From the NCBI GenBank assembly GCA_030427905.1, contig JAUICL010000007.1, forward strand, positions 32,119 to 96,118: 64,000 nt of DNA, given 5' to 3'. Origin of the DNA: Bacteroidia bacterium. Its GTDB lineage: Bacteria > Bacteroidota > Bacteroidia > Flavobacteriales_D > Cryomorphaceae. Within the stretch, counting starts at the first letter, position 1, and each line of letters begins with the position of its first letter. Both the position numbers and the translations under genes were made by a program. The notes beneath the pieces were generated by a model that ran no database searches, was not told the DNA's origin, and saw nothing but the letters and a program-made list of their open reading frames with translations. Below, in pieces: positions 49,254-58,428 of the stretch.

Positions 49254-51299
49254 ATGGACAAGACTGAAATTGACAAACTGAGAAAAGCCTTAAGCGAAGA
49301 GCGGGAGAAGCGAGTTATCGCAGAATCGAAGCTCGAAGCAAGCGAGCGGGCTTTTTTTAATGCGATCGACCAGCTTAGAGCAGAGAAGCGTGATGTAGAG
49401 AGCGAATTTGAAGCCAAGTCGGTCGAACTCGAAGAATTTGCCCGGTTCTCAAACCAGAGCCCCTACGCTACCATGCGCATAAGTGCAGATGGAAAATTGC
49501 TGTACTCCAACAAGAAAGCACGCGAAATCGTTCGAGGTCTTCCAAAAGAAGCCCAGGACTCTATGCAAGCCGCTTTTTTTCACAAAGTCTCTGATGCGCT
49601 AAATTCTCTAGCACCAGTTACAGGCGAGTTTATGATCGCCAAAACAACTTATCACGTAACTTTTGCTTCTGTCCAAAACCTAGGTTATGTCAATGTCTTT
49701 GCTGTAGATATCAGCGAGCAAGAAAAATTGAGAAAGTATTTCGATGTTCTTTCATCGTTTTCAGCCCACCTAATAGAGACCCAAACCGAAGAGGATGTAG
49801 CATGGACTATTGCCCAGCAAGCCATCTCGAAATTGGGCTACTCCGATTGTGTGGTTTACTTAAAAGACCCGATAACAGGCGAATTTGTCCAAAAAAGTGC
49901 CTATGGATCAAAGAACCCGCGAGATCTTGAGCTCGCTAACCCAATACGAATTCAACCTGGGAAAGGGATAGTTGGCCATGTGGCCGCTATGCAAGCTGGT
50001 GAGTACGTTGACGATGTGCGGAAAGATGAGCGATACATTCCCGATCACATGGAGAGCATTTCCGAAATTTGCGTTCCTATTGTGGTCAACGGCGAAACCG
50101 TGGCGGTGATAGATTCTGAGAACTCGGAATACGCATTTTACGGAGAAGAAGACTTGAGCATTCTAACGGCAATCGCATCAGTGGCTTCGTCGCGGCTTCA
50201 GCGAATCAAAGCAATTCAGGACGTACGTCAGGAAAAAGAACGGTTTAGAAGCTTTGTAGAAAACGCCTTTGGTGGTATCTACATCATCAGACAGAACAAA
50301 TTTGAATACGCCAATGCCCCTTTCTTCGAAATCATAGGCTATACCGAAGAAGAAGCTTTTGAAGACAGCTTCAATTTCTTTGAGATTATTACCGTTACAG
50401 ATGCCGAGGCGATCAAAGCGATAGAAGAGCGTAAAAGTGGGGATCGATCTCCGAAGAGCTACAAGCTGGAATTGGATACGAAAGCGGGTGAGAAAAAGCA
50501 CTTGGCAGTAAACACGACCATTCTAGAAGACGACAAAGGGCCATACACGCTGGGAATTTGTTTGGACATCACCTTCATCGAAGAAAGCCGTACGCAGCTG
50601 ACCAATCTGAACCTGGAACTAGAAAAGCGAAACGAAGAACTGCGGCAGTTTGCCCACCTGGCTTCGCACAATCTACGTGCGCCAGTTACCAACTTGATGG
50701 GGCTGCTTGAGCACTTTGATAGGACACAACCAGGTTGCGATACCAATGAGTTTATTATTCAGGAATTTGAGAAATCGGTAAACAGCTTGAGTCTCACCCT
50801 TGAAGAAATGCATCAGGTACTGAAAATGAGAGCAGAGAAGAATGTGGAACTCAACACCATCAAGCTTTCCGACTCATTCAATCAAGTCACCGAACTGATC
50901 AAGGAGCAGATCGCAAGCGCCGATGCCATCATTTTCACAGATTTTGATGTGGATGAGATTCGCTATGTTAAGGGGCATATTGACAACATCATGCTCAATA
51001 TGATTACTAATGCGATAAAATACGCCAAACCACAGAACAAGCCTGAGATCAGAGTAAGCTCTGCCCTTTCGGGGAGCGATGTGATTATTTCTTTCAAAGA
51101 CAACGGTCTTGGCATTAACATGGAGAAGTACGGCGACCAGATTTTTGGCATGTACAAGCGATTTCACAGCCACCCAGATAGCCGCGGATTGGGGCTATAT
51201 CTGGTGAAAACCCAAGTGGAACAACTGGGTGGAAGTATAGAAGTTGAAAGCAGCCCTGGAATGGGTTCGGAATTTAAAATTACCTTGAGAGCAAATTAA
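49254..51299 (+). CDS. Sensor histidine kinase with PAS and GAF domains
   Basis: A 681-aa soluble kinase with no membrane helices. A coiled coil (1-65) leads into a PAS domain (about 66-155), a GAF domain (165-325; GKGIVGHVAAMQAGEYVDDVRKDERY), a second PAS (about 335-445) and the kinase core. The phospho-accepting His472 is in HLASHNLRAPV. The ATPase has NMITNAIKYA, DNGLGINM and GLGLYLVKTQ. The C-terminal receiver is supplied by the next gene, which abuts it directly (51300). It probably senses a cytosolic signal. Confidence 0.93.
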   Translation: MDKTEIDKLRKALSEEREKRVIAESKLEASERAFFNAIDQLRAEKRDVESEFEAKSVELEEFARFSNQSPYATMRISADGKLLYSNKKAREIVRGLPKEAQDSMQAAFFHKVSDALNSLAPVTGEFMIAKTTYHVTFASVQNLGYVNVFAVDISEQEKLRKYFDVLSSFSAHLIETQTEEDVAWTIAQQAISKLGYSDCVVYLKDPITGEFVQKSAYGSKNPRDLELANPIRIQPGKGIVGHVAAMQAGEYVDDVRKDERYIPDHMESISEICVPIVVNGETVAVIDSENSEYAFYGEEDLSILTAIASVASSRLQRIKAIQDVRQEKERFRSFVENAFGGIYIIRQNKFEYANAPFFEIIGYTEEEAFEDSFNFFEIITVTDAEAIKAIEERKSGDRSPKSYKLELDTKAGEKKHLAVNTTILEDDKGPYTLGICLDITFIEESRTQLTNLNLELEKRNEELRQFAHLASHNLRAPVTNLMGLLEHFDRTQPGCDTNEFIIQEFEKSVNSLSLTLEEMHQVLKMRAEKNVELNTIKLSDSFNQVTELIKEQIASADAIIFTDFDVDEIRYVKGHIDNIMLNMITNAIKYAKPQNKPEIRVSSALSGSDVIISFKDNGLGINMEKYGDQIFGMYKRFHSHPDSRGLGLYLVKTQVEQLGGSIEVESSPGMGSEFKITLRAN

Positions 51300-51701
51300 A
51301 TGATTGTAAAAATGAACGTTCTACTAGTGGATGATGACAGCACTTTTAGATTTATCTTTCGGAAACAGGTTGAAAAACAAAACGGACTTGAGATTATGCA
51401 CGAGTCTGAGCATGGGCTAGCAGCTCTTGAATACTTGAAATCGGCCATTTCGGAAAGCAAAGAACTCCCCGATGTCATTATCCTCGATATCAATATGCCC
51501 ATCATGGATGGCTGGATGTTTTTGGATGACTATTCAAAATGGTCAAAAGAAGCGGGCATTGACATCCCCGTTTGCATGCTTTCGAGCACCATCAATCAAA
51601 TGGACTTCGACAAGTCGAAGACGTACTCAAGTGTCATTGATTTCTTTTCAAAGCCGTTTTCATCCGAGCACATCAACCGATTATTAAGTCTGGAAGTCTA
51701 G
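51300..51701 (+). CDS. Single-domain response regulator
   Basis: A 133-aa receiver domain alone. VLLVDDDSTFRF holds the acidic pocket, Asp63 in IILDINMPIMDGW takes the phosphate, and Lys in FFSKPF completes the site. Its ATG directly follows the kinase TAA, so the two form a pair. An in-frame ATG at 51312 is an equally good start. With no output domain, it must act by protein contact or a phosphorelay. Confidence 0.93.
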   Translation: MIVKMNVLLVDDDSTFRFIFRKQVEKQNGLEIMHESEHGLAALEYLKSAISESKELPDVIILDINMPIMDGWMFLDDYSKWSKEAGIDIPVCMLSSTINQMDFDKSKTYSSVIDFFSKPFSSEHINRLLSLEV

Positions 51702-51747
51702 TTCCGTAATTTTTATGGAAATTCATGTCAGGTCGTATCCTATAGAC

Positions 51748-53055
51748 ATGAATAAGACTTTTCTCTGCATACTCAGTCTTTTTGCCTTGACTTCCGCCAC
51801 CTTCGGTCAAGACGCAAAAACGCTTGATTTCAAGCTGATCGACAAAACGGATAGAAGACCGATAGTTGGTGCGCACATTTCGTGTAATGGATTCACGACC
51901 ACGACAGATAAATCTGGAATCGCGTCCATCAAGAACCATTGCGATACGATCCAAATCAGCCATATATCATACGGCGACACCATTCTGGCTCTTGCGGCAA
52001 TTGAAGAACATACCATTCGACTGACCAAAAGACATTACTCGCTCAAGGGAGTTCGTATCGACAACAAGCCCTACGAAGTATTCAGCCCACGGGACTTACA
52101 CGTTTTCGATTTCACCTTTATCGGAGATACGCTCCTCGCGCTCACCTGCGAACGCGAAAAACTATGGCGACGGCAAAGCGAACAAAGCAAGCCACTCTAT
52201 GTGAATTGCAAGCTAATGGTAGTAACTCCGAATGGAAATATTGCCATTAGAAGAAACCTAAGAGACTTCACTGAATCCTTTTTCACCGATGGATTGGGGC
52301 AAACCTTTATCGTACAAGAAAATCGTGTGCTTCTGGTCTCTCTACGTGGTGATCAGATATGCCTCGAGCCTTTGGATCGACCGTTTTTCGAAGAGCAGAT
52401 CGCCCCTTTAAAAATGGCTTCATCTACACACTACTTCTTCGACGATCAAGAGTGGGACTACCCTGCATTTACACACTATTCCAAATCCATCAAAACTGGC
52501 GAGATAGCTGAAGTTAAGTCCATCCAAGACGATTTTGTGATGGAGTTGTTCCGAGCTGAGTACAAGTACATGGACAACCGCTCCAAGCTCCAGGCGATCC
52601 GCATGGAAACTGACACGGGTATTGACAAGGAGATCATAGGTGCCTACATGAGCCGGTTTCAAAACAGTCCTTATTACACCCCACCGGTAGCGCCTTTGTT
52701 TTCGCTGGGTGATACTATTGCCATTTTTGATCATCCCAAAAAGACCATACACCTACTGGCTCCCGATGGGACGATGAGAGACTCCCTGACCATGCAATTT
52801 ACCGAAAACGGACCTGGAAAATATCGGGAAGAAATAGTGCGAGACCCCGTGCAAAACAAAGTCTATGCGATCTATCTGAAAAATGGCAAACATCGGTTGG
52901 GCCGAATTGAGTTGAGCTCGGGAAAGTGCGGAGATACAAAGACGCTGTACTATCCCTTCGTGGAAAAAATCAAAGTCCAAAAAGACAAAGTGTACTATTT
53001 GTACCGGAGGGATGCTCTGAGTGAAACCACTCATCTCTTTGCTGAAGATCTTTAG
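51748..53055 (+). CDS. Exported protein with a carboxypeptidase-regulatory-like domain
   Basis: A 435-aa protein with a signal peptide from the ATG at 51748 (FLCILSLFALTSATFGQ). The next 75 residues look like a carboxypeptidase D regulatory-like (CarboxypepD_reg) beta-sandwich: FKLIDKTDRRPIVGAHISCNGFTTTTDKSG. The rest has repeating strands that could form a beta propeller, e.g. HVFDFTFIGDTLLALT and ENGPGKYREEIVRDPVQNKVYAIYLKNGKHRLGRIEL. I recognise no closer family. It starts 46 nt after the response-regulator gene. Confidence 0.7.
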   Translation: MNKTFLCILSLFALTSATFGQDAKTLDFKLIDKTDRRPIVGAHISCNGFTTTTDKSGIASIKNHCDTIQISHISYGDTILALAAIEEHTIRLTKRHYSLKGVRIDNKPYEVFSPRDLHVFDFTFIGDTLLALTCEREKLWRRQSEQSKPLYVNCKLMVVTPNGNIAIRRNLRDFTESFFTDGLGQTFIVQENRVLLVSLRGDQICLEPLDRPFFEEQIAPLKMASSTHYFFDDQEWDYPAFTHYSKSIKTGEIAEVKSIQDDFVMELFRAEYKYMDNRSKLQAIRMETDTGIDKEIIGAYMSRFQNSPYYTPPVAPLFSLGDTIAIFDHPKKTIHLLAPDGTMRDSLTMQFTENGPGKYREEIVRDPVQNKVYAIYLKNGKHRLGRIELSSGKCGDTKTLYYPFVEKIKVQKDKVYYLYRRDALSETTHLFAEDL

Positions 53056-53399
53056 AGAATATGTGATCTCGCTACGCTGTCAAATGCTGTTACCAAATTT
53101 GAAAAACAAAAGGTGACATTTCCTTTTTGGTTTGCTTGTGTACATAAGTGTCTTGTACTCAGATTTGGCTATTTCTTTTCACCACAGGGTCGCTAAGTAC
53201 TCAAAGCAGCTCTGTGCTCTTTGCGCCCTTTGTGGTGCCTATATCATACCAAGAAAAGATCGGTGACAGGAATCTCCATCACGTGGTAGTTGCACTACTG
53301 CACCGAAGAGCTCCCAACATTTGAATTCTTCCTCATATTCATCTCTTAAGAGAATATCCAGAAAAGGTTTCTATTTTCGGGCGTCCTGAACTCAACGCC
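53056..53399. repeat. Gap containing the inverted copy of a dispersed repeat
   Basis: The stretch 53180-53235 (CACCACAGGGTCGCTAAG, CAAAGCAGCTCTGTGC, CCCTTTGTGGTGCC) is related in inverted form to 24338-24415. CTATTTTCGG (53371-53380) is one mismatch from a -7 element and may serve the downstream transporter gene, which starts at TTG 53400. No gene was recognised. Confidence 0.6.
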
Positions 53400-54725
53400 T
53401 TGACTAAGAAAAACTACGGATTTGCATTTGGAGCTGTTATTACCCTGTTCTTTATCTGGGGATTTATCACGGTTTTGGTCGATGCTTTTATTCCCAGGCT
53501 CAGAGAAGTTTTTGAGTTATCGTACGCCGAAGCTGGACTTGTACAAGTGGCGTGGTTTCTGGCATATCTGCTAATTTCAATCCCAGGTGGAGCCATGGTG
53601 GCCAAGTTAGGCTATAAACGCGGTATTGTCGGTGGCCTGCTAATCGCGGGGGTCGGTTGCGCACTTTTCTATCCAGCTGCTAGTATTCGGGCATTTCCCT
53701 TGTTCTTGCTCGCTCTCTTTGTTTTGGCCAGTGGGATAACCATTCTTCAGGTAGCCGCCAACCCCTTCGTAGCTGTATTAGGCTCTGAGCGCAAGTCGGC
53801 TAGTAGATTGAACTTGGCGCAGGCTTTCAACTCGCTTGGTACCACCCTAGCCCCTATCCTTTCGGCATCCTATTTACTCTCTGATGCCATCTACACTTCT
53901 GAAGAAATCGCCCAGCTATCAGACTTGGATAAGAGCACCTACTACGCAGCTGAAGCAGCAGCGGTCCAAGGACCATTTCTGTGGATTGCAGGCGCTTTAT
54001 GCGCTGTAGCCGTGGTATTTGGGGTGATCAACTTGCCTTCCATCATCGGCGAGAAAGTAAAGGGTTCCTATGCCCAGGCTCTGCGGAATAAATCGATCGT
54101 GACAGGTGCTATTGGCATATTTGTATACGTCGGTGCAGAAGTGGCCATTGGGTCATACCTGACCAATTATTTTATGAGTTTGGACTTAGCTCAGGCAATC
54201 ACAGGGTCTGAGCTGATGTCGAAAATCGGTAGTGGAATAACGAATTTGTTTACCACCAATGATTTTTCGCAGCTAGACGGCAAAGCCATCGTGGGAACCT
54301 TTGTGGTACTCTATTGGGGGGGCGCCATGTTGGGGCGCTTTTTTGGTGCCTATCTCACTGCTATCGTCCGCCCTTCGAAGGTATTGGTAGCCTTTGGCCT
54401 TATGGCCATTCTGGCATTGCTCGTCACCATTTTCTCAAGTGGATTTGTCGCCATGTTCTCGGCACTCTCTGTAGGCTTCTTCAACTCAACGATGTTCCCA
54501 ACCATTTTCACCAACACACTCAATGGCTTGAAAGAGTTGAAACCGCAAGCATCGGGAATTTTGTGCACGTCCATTTTTGGTGGCGCTATAATTCCACCAC
54601 TTTTCGGACTACTGACTGATAAGATGGGATTTGAAGTAGCATTCGTCCTTCCTATTCTCTGCTACGCCTACATCATATGGCTTGCGAAGAAACAGGCTAA
54701 AAACGAGCTACAGCAAGAACACTAA
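53400..54725 (+). CDS. MFS sugar transporter of the FucP/glucose-galactose family
   Basis: A 441-aa, 12-helix major facilitator of the FHS family. FFIWGFITVLVDAFIPRLREVFELSYAEAGLVQ in helix 1 and NLAQAFNSLGTTLAPIL later are diagnostic for fucose/glucose-galactose:H+ symporters. Start is a TTG at 53400, the first start codon ahead of helix 1. Its 3' end overlaps the convergent outer-membrane protein gene by 29 nt. The sugar cannot be assigned. Confidence 0.9.
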   Translation: MTKKNYGFAFGAVITLFFIWGFITVLVDAFIPRLREVFELSYAEAGLVQVAWFLAYLLISIPGGAMVAKLGYKRGIVGGLLIAGVGCALFYPAASIRAFPLFLLALFVLASGITILQVAANPFVAVLGSERKSASRLNLAQAFNSLGTTLAPILSASYLLSDAIYTSEEIAQLSDLDKSTYYAAEAAAVQGPFLWIAGALCAVAVVFGVINLPSIIGEKVKGSYAQALRNKSIVTGAIGIFVYVGAEVAIGSYLTNYFMSLDLAQAITGSELMSKIGSGITNLFTTNDFSQLDGKAIVGTFVVLYWGGAMLGRFFGAYLTAIVRPSKVLVAFGLMAILALLVTIFSSGFVAMFSALSVGFFNSTMFPTIFTNTLNGLKELKPQASGILCTSIFGGAIIPPLFGLLTDKMGFEVAFVLPILCYAYIIWLAKKQAKNELQQEH

Positions 54726-55539
54726 ATCCGCTAAAGTTGAAGGTGACTTTCCCATCGAAGTTATCGTTGAAGGGAATTTGCTTGACCAGGTACTCATTCG
54801 TTACATAGGCTACCCCTATTCCCACATTTTTATGGATATAGTATTCCAGAGATGCAGATGTTTCGAGAATGTTCACTTCAATATCTTCAACGCTCACTTG
54901 AAAATATTCAAAATTGTACCGCCCCAGTAATCTCGGTGTCAAGTAAGCCGAACCGTGCAATCCAACCAGCACCGCTGGAGCCCAGAATGATGTTTTTTCT
55001 CCGTAGCTATTCTCATTCAGTGTAGCGTTGATTCCCGTTCTAAACTCAATAGCTCGGATACCAAAAGATAGCCCCGCATTCCAATTTACTTTATCGAAGA
55101 ATGAATAGCGGTAAGTGAGGGCGTAGTAATACGTATCGAAAAAGAAATTGGCCTCAGCACCAACGTAAAACGTGGTATCGAGAATAGTAATATCTCTATC
55201 AATCACCGCGTCTCTACTTCGTTGAATACTGGTATATGAAAAGTTAAATTGTGAGCGATTCTTCACCCGTAAAAATGCATCTGCTCTAAAAACGAACTGA
55301 TCTGTAAGAAGCTTGAAGTCTTCTTCCAAACTGATATCTGTACCGAGGCCTTTATCAGAGTCGAGTCTCAGCCTGGTTTCCATCTCCACAGAATACCCAC
55401 CAGCTGATACATACAAGAATGGGTTTTGCACGACAGAGTCGCGATCTAAAAACTGTTGTGCAAGCCCCTGAGTCGAAAACCCAAAAATCATGAGAAAGGT
55501 TGCGGCAAGTATCTTTAAGCTACTGTTTCTTCTTTCCAT
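54697..55539 (-). CDS. Outer-membrane beta-barrel protein
   Basis: A 280-aa protein with a signal peptide (MIFGFSTQGLAQ). The mature chain consists of alternating hydrophobic/aromatic strands: FNFSYTSIQRSRDAV, AEANFFFDTYYYALTYRYSFF, WNAGLSFGIRAIEFRTG, ending FNFSGFSVLAVARF with the terminal aromatic residue that outer-membrane proteins use for BAM recognition. Function is unknown. Its promoter element lies 17 nt upstream. Confidence 0.8.
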   Translation of the reverse strand: MERRNSSLKILAATFLMIFGFSTQGLAQQFLDRDSVVQNPFLYVSAGGYSVEMETRLRLDSDKGLGTDISLEEDFKLLTDQFVFRADAFLRVKNRSQFNFSYTSIQRSRDAVIDRDITILDTTFYVGAEANFFFDTYYYALTYRYSFFDKVNWNAGLSFGIRAIEFRTGINATLNENSYGEKTSFWAPAVLVGLHGSAYLTPRLLGRYNFEYFQVSVEDIEVNILETSASLEYYIHKNVGIGVAYVTNEYLVKQIPFNDNFDGKVTFNFSGFSVLAVARF

Positions 55540-55556
55540 TATCCAGTTAAGATCGA

Positions 55557-55564
55557 CAAATGTA
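55557..55564 (-). promoter_or_regulatory. Bacteroidota -7 promoter element TACATTTG
   Basis: An exact TAnnTTTG on the minus strand, 17 nt upstream of the outer-membrane protein ATG. Confidence 0.58.
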
Positions 55565-55584
55565 TTGATATTGGCTTAGATCAT

Positions 55585-57369
55585 CTAAAAAGGAAAGAAG
55601 ATCGGAACCAGGAGACTAGAGATAATCCAAAAAACGAGATTCAATCCGATCCCCACTTTCCAAAAATCGCCGAACCGATATGGCCCGGCAACAAACACCA
55701 TGGTATTGGTTTGGTAGCCCACAGGCGTCAGGAAACTGGCCGAAGAAGCGATCATGGATGCAATCAAAAAGGGCATCGGATCCACTCCAATTCCCAAAGC
55801 GATAGCAACTCCAACCGGCGTCATTATCGCAGCCGTTGCCACATTCGAAAGCACTTCGGTCAAAAGGGACACAGCCAGGTAAAACATGGACAATACAAGG
55901 ATTGGGTGGCTGTGAAAAGTGGTTCCGATCAGTGCATCAGAAACTCTCTCGTTCAAACCGCTTTCAATAAAAGCCTGGCCAAAACTAAACACCGCCCCCA
56001 TCAGAAAGACGATCTTCCAATTGACTCCATTGTACGCATCCTTTGGGGAAATACAATTGCTTACGATAAGCAAAACGACTGCAGAAATCACAGCAAATTC
56101 GATGGGGATGAGTCGCAGTGCAGTCGATGCGATCATGGCGATAATTACGCCTATCACAATACCAAAGCGCTTCTTATCAAAGCCGGAATAAATAGATTCC
56201 GAAATCAAGGCAAAGTCCGCATTTTGCTTGAGAGACTCTTCCTTCAATCGCTCCACATAGTGGGTTTTCACTTCCGAAAGTATAATATCGCCCGATCGTA
56301 AATCTGTGTGATAAAGATTGGTAGACACCACATCTTCGCGGTGTCGGATGGCTAGTGGTGAAGCCCTGAATCGACGTCTAAAATCCAAGTCTTTCAAGTT
56401 ATTTCCCACCATATTGGAACCAGCTGTCACAACGATTTCAACCACGCTTGTGTCATTCGAACTGAGCTCTGCTTGATGATCATCGGGCTCATCGTGCAAG
56501 TCTATCTCGTCGCGCAGTGAGCTCACTGCATCTGCCGAGCATCTCACCTTCACCACGTCGCCTTCCAAGATCTGAAAATCTCCCGATGGAAGGACAAACT
56601 CCGATCCATTCCGCATCACAGACACCACATCTAACTGTAGCTCACGAATTAGCTCAACGTCCATAATTCGCTTGTCTCTCAGAGTAGATCTCGGTCGCAC
56701 CTTAATATCAGCGACATACTGCGACTTATTATCCTGCTGTTCAATAGGTTCGGATTCCCTATCGGGTAAAATGTGGAACCCGACTGTGGCGAGATAAATG
56801 GCACCTAAAAGAAGAAGAATAATGGCTATTGGGGTCAGGGCAAACACGCCAATTTCAAGACCGGCCAGATCATGCGCGATACCACTTACAATCAGGTTAG
56901 TGGATGTCCCAAAAAGTGTGAGCATCCCCCCCATGATCGAAGCAAATGATAGAGGAATGAGCAGTTTGGTAGAGCTAACACCAATTTTCTTCGAAAGCTG
57001 AAGAATAACGGGGATAAACATAGCCACGATGGGCGTATTGTTTACAATGGCTGAGAGTAAAGCCACGACCACCACGAGTATCAAAATTCCCTTCGTTTTG
57101 CTTTTTAAGAAAATGGTCGAAAGTCGGCTCGTCAAGAACTGCAAAGCTCCAGTTTTAAGCAGAGCTGAACTCAAAATAAACATAAAGAGCACAGTAATTG
57201 TAGCTGGGTTGCTAAATCCCATCAAGCCTTGCTCTGGCGAAATAACCCCAAACAGAACCAGCGCTACCATCGCCCCAATCGCCACCCATTCTATAGGTGC
57301 TTTACCCCTTATGAAAAGGATCAGCGATAGGATGATTATCAGAATAGTTAGAATTTCTTGGTGCTCCAT
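55585..57369 (-). CDS. SLC13-family anion permease with two RCK_C domains
   Basis: A 594-aa membrane protein of the DASS/SLC13 group. Two ion-transporter halves (about residues 1-205 and 395-594) each contain hydrophobic spans and SNT motifs: NNTPIVAMFIPV with GTSTNLIVSG, and SNVATAAIMTPVG with YQTNTMVF. Between them sit two TrkA-C domains (about 220-380; DVVSVMRNGSEFVLPSGDFQILEGD). It may carry dicarboxylates, sulfate or phosphate. The ATG at 57369 was chosen over a TTG at 57393 that overlaps the promoter element. Confidence 0.9.
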   Translation of the reverse strand: MEHQEILTILIIILSLILFIRGKAPIEWVAIGAMVALVLFGVISPEQGLMGFSNPATITVLFMFILSSALLKTGALQFLTSRLSTIFLKSKTKGILILVVVVALLSAIVNNTPIVAMFIPVILQLSKKIGVSSTKLLIPLSFASIMGGMLTLFGTSTNLIVSGIAHDLAGLEIGVFALTPIAIILLLLGAIYLATVGFHILPDRESEPIEQQDNKSQYVADIKVRPRSTLRDKRIMDVELIRELQLDVVSVMRNGSEFVLPSGDFQILEGDVVKVRCSADAVSSLRDEIDLHDEPDDHQAELSSNDTSVVEIVVTAGSNMVGNNLKDLDFRRRFRASPLAIRHREDVVSTNLYHTDLRSGDIILSEVKTHYVERLKEESLKQNADFALISESIYSGFDKKRFGIVIGVIIAMIASTALRLIPIEFAVISAVVLLIVSNCISPKDAYNGVNWKIVFLMGAVFSFGQAFIESGLNERVSDALIGTTFHSHPILVLSMFYLAVSLLTEVLSNVATAAIMTPVGVAIALGIGVDPMPFLIASMIASSASFLTPVGYQTNTMVFVAGPYRFGDFWKVGIGLNLVFWIISSLLVPIFFPF

Positions 57370-57390
57370 AAACCGATCACCGAAAGTAAA

Positions 57391-57398
57391 CAAACTTA
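57391..57398 (-). promoter_or_regulatory. Bacteroidota -7 promoter element TAAGTTTG
   Basis: An exact TAnnTTTG on the minus strand, 21 nt upstream of the SLC13 ATG. It overlaps a TTG codon at 57393 and so supports the shorter start. Confidence 0.58.
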
Positions 57399-57448
57399 TA
57401 GGTGGTTGCTATACTTGTCCCTATATTTAGAACATATCGCCAACCAGT

Positions 57449-58057
57449 ATGAAAGAACCTATTCTGTACATCCACATTATCTCAGGAATAATATCTCTCC
57501 TTACTGGAGCATTTGCTGCACTCAAGAGGAAAGGGAGTGATGGGCACAGTAAATTCGGCAGGGTCTTTTCTGTTTCCCTTATCATATCAGCCCTTAGCGG
57601 ACTGATTCTAAGCATCATAATCTCGAGCGCGTTCTTACTCGTGGTCGCCCTTTTCACCATATATCTTGTTTGTTCGGGCTGGACTTTTGCAAGGCGAATG
57701 AAATTGAAGCAAAAGAAGAAATGGATCCGCATCTTGTCTATATACGGTATAATTTCGGGTATCGCCATGGTGACTACGGGTCTCCTGGCACAGCGAAATG
57801 CCTTGATCATCCTATTGGCTTTTTCAATATTAATTTTTTCCTTTTCCATCAGAGACTTAGTGAAGTTCCCAAAGAACTTAATAAGAGCCCATGGAGGCCG
57901 CATGGGTGGGGCATACATCGCCAGCGCCACCGCGTTTTTGGTAGTCAACACTCATGGGTATATCCCACCGCTAGTGGCATGGCTCGGCCCTGGCCTGGTT
58001 GGAGGGGTATTAATTTCACTTGGGATCAGAGCATACGAGAAAAGAGTTCGTCGATAA
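57449..58057 (+). CDS. DUF2306-like membrane protein
   Basis: A 202-aa protein with about six transmembrane helices. It starts PILYIHIISGIISLLTGAFAALKRKGSDGHSKFGRVFSVSLIISALSG; the spaced histidines His9 and His33 resemble the DUF2306 family of predicted membrane proteins, possibly haem- or metal-binding. Later segments include YLVCSGWTFARR and TTGLLAQRNALIILLAFSIL. Function is unknown. A weak -7-like TATACTTG lies 31 nt upstream. Confidence 0.75.
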   Translation: MKEPILYIHIISGIISLLTGAFAALKRKGSDGHSKFGRVFSVSLIISALSGLILSIIISSAFLLVVALFTIYLVCSGWTFARRMKLKQKKKWIRILSIYGIISGIAMVTTGLLAQRNALIILLAFSILIFSFSIRDLVKFPKNLIRAHGGRMGGAYIASATAFLVVNTHGYIPPLVAWLGPGLVGGVLISLGIRAYEKRVRR

Positions 58058-58428
58058 GTACCCGTCACGCATCTGTCATCATTAGGGCAAATAAACAGGC
58101 CAAAACTGCATTTTAAGCTAAAATCATAATTGTCAAACAAACACTAACCCACTGTTAGATAGATCATTTTGAAGAACCAACTCCACTTATTTTTGAAAAA
58201 AATGATAGGGTGTATGGAGCGACCTAAGTTGATTGAAACCCCCTTTAAAATCAAATGATCTGGCAAGGACCACATTCGACAAAGTGCTTATTTCCACCGA
58301 CAAAAATACCCGATTACCAGTCGAATAATTGACTTTAGGGAAATTAGGCCTTAGTTTTGGCATGCTTATTTTCATCGACGCTATAATGCCATTCGTCGAC
58401 GAAACCATTTAACCAATCAGTTTAAGCT
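58058..58428. other. 371-nt leader/gap before the adhesin gene
   Basis: No gene was accepted. It contains the promoter noted at 58329-58359. A 73-codon minus-strand frame at 58187-58408 lacks any supporting signal. Confidence 0.55.
58329..58359 (+). promoter_or_regulatory. Complete Bacteroidota promoter for the giant adhesin gene
   Basis: A -33 TTG (58329-58331) is followed, after exactly 20 nt, by the -7 element TAGTTTTG (58352-58359). This is the best two-box match to the phylum consensus in the window. The leader before the ATG at 58429 would be about 60 nt. Confidence 0.65.
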
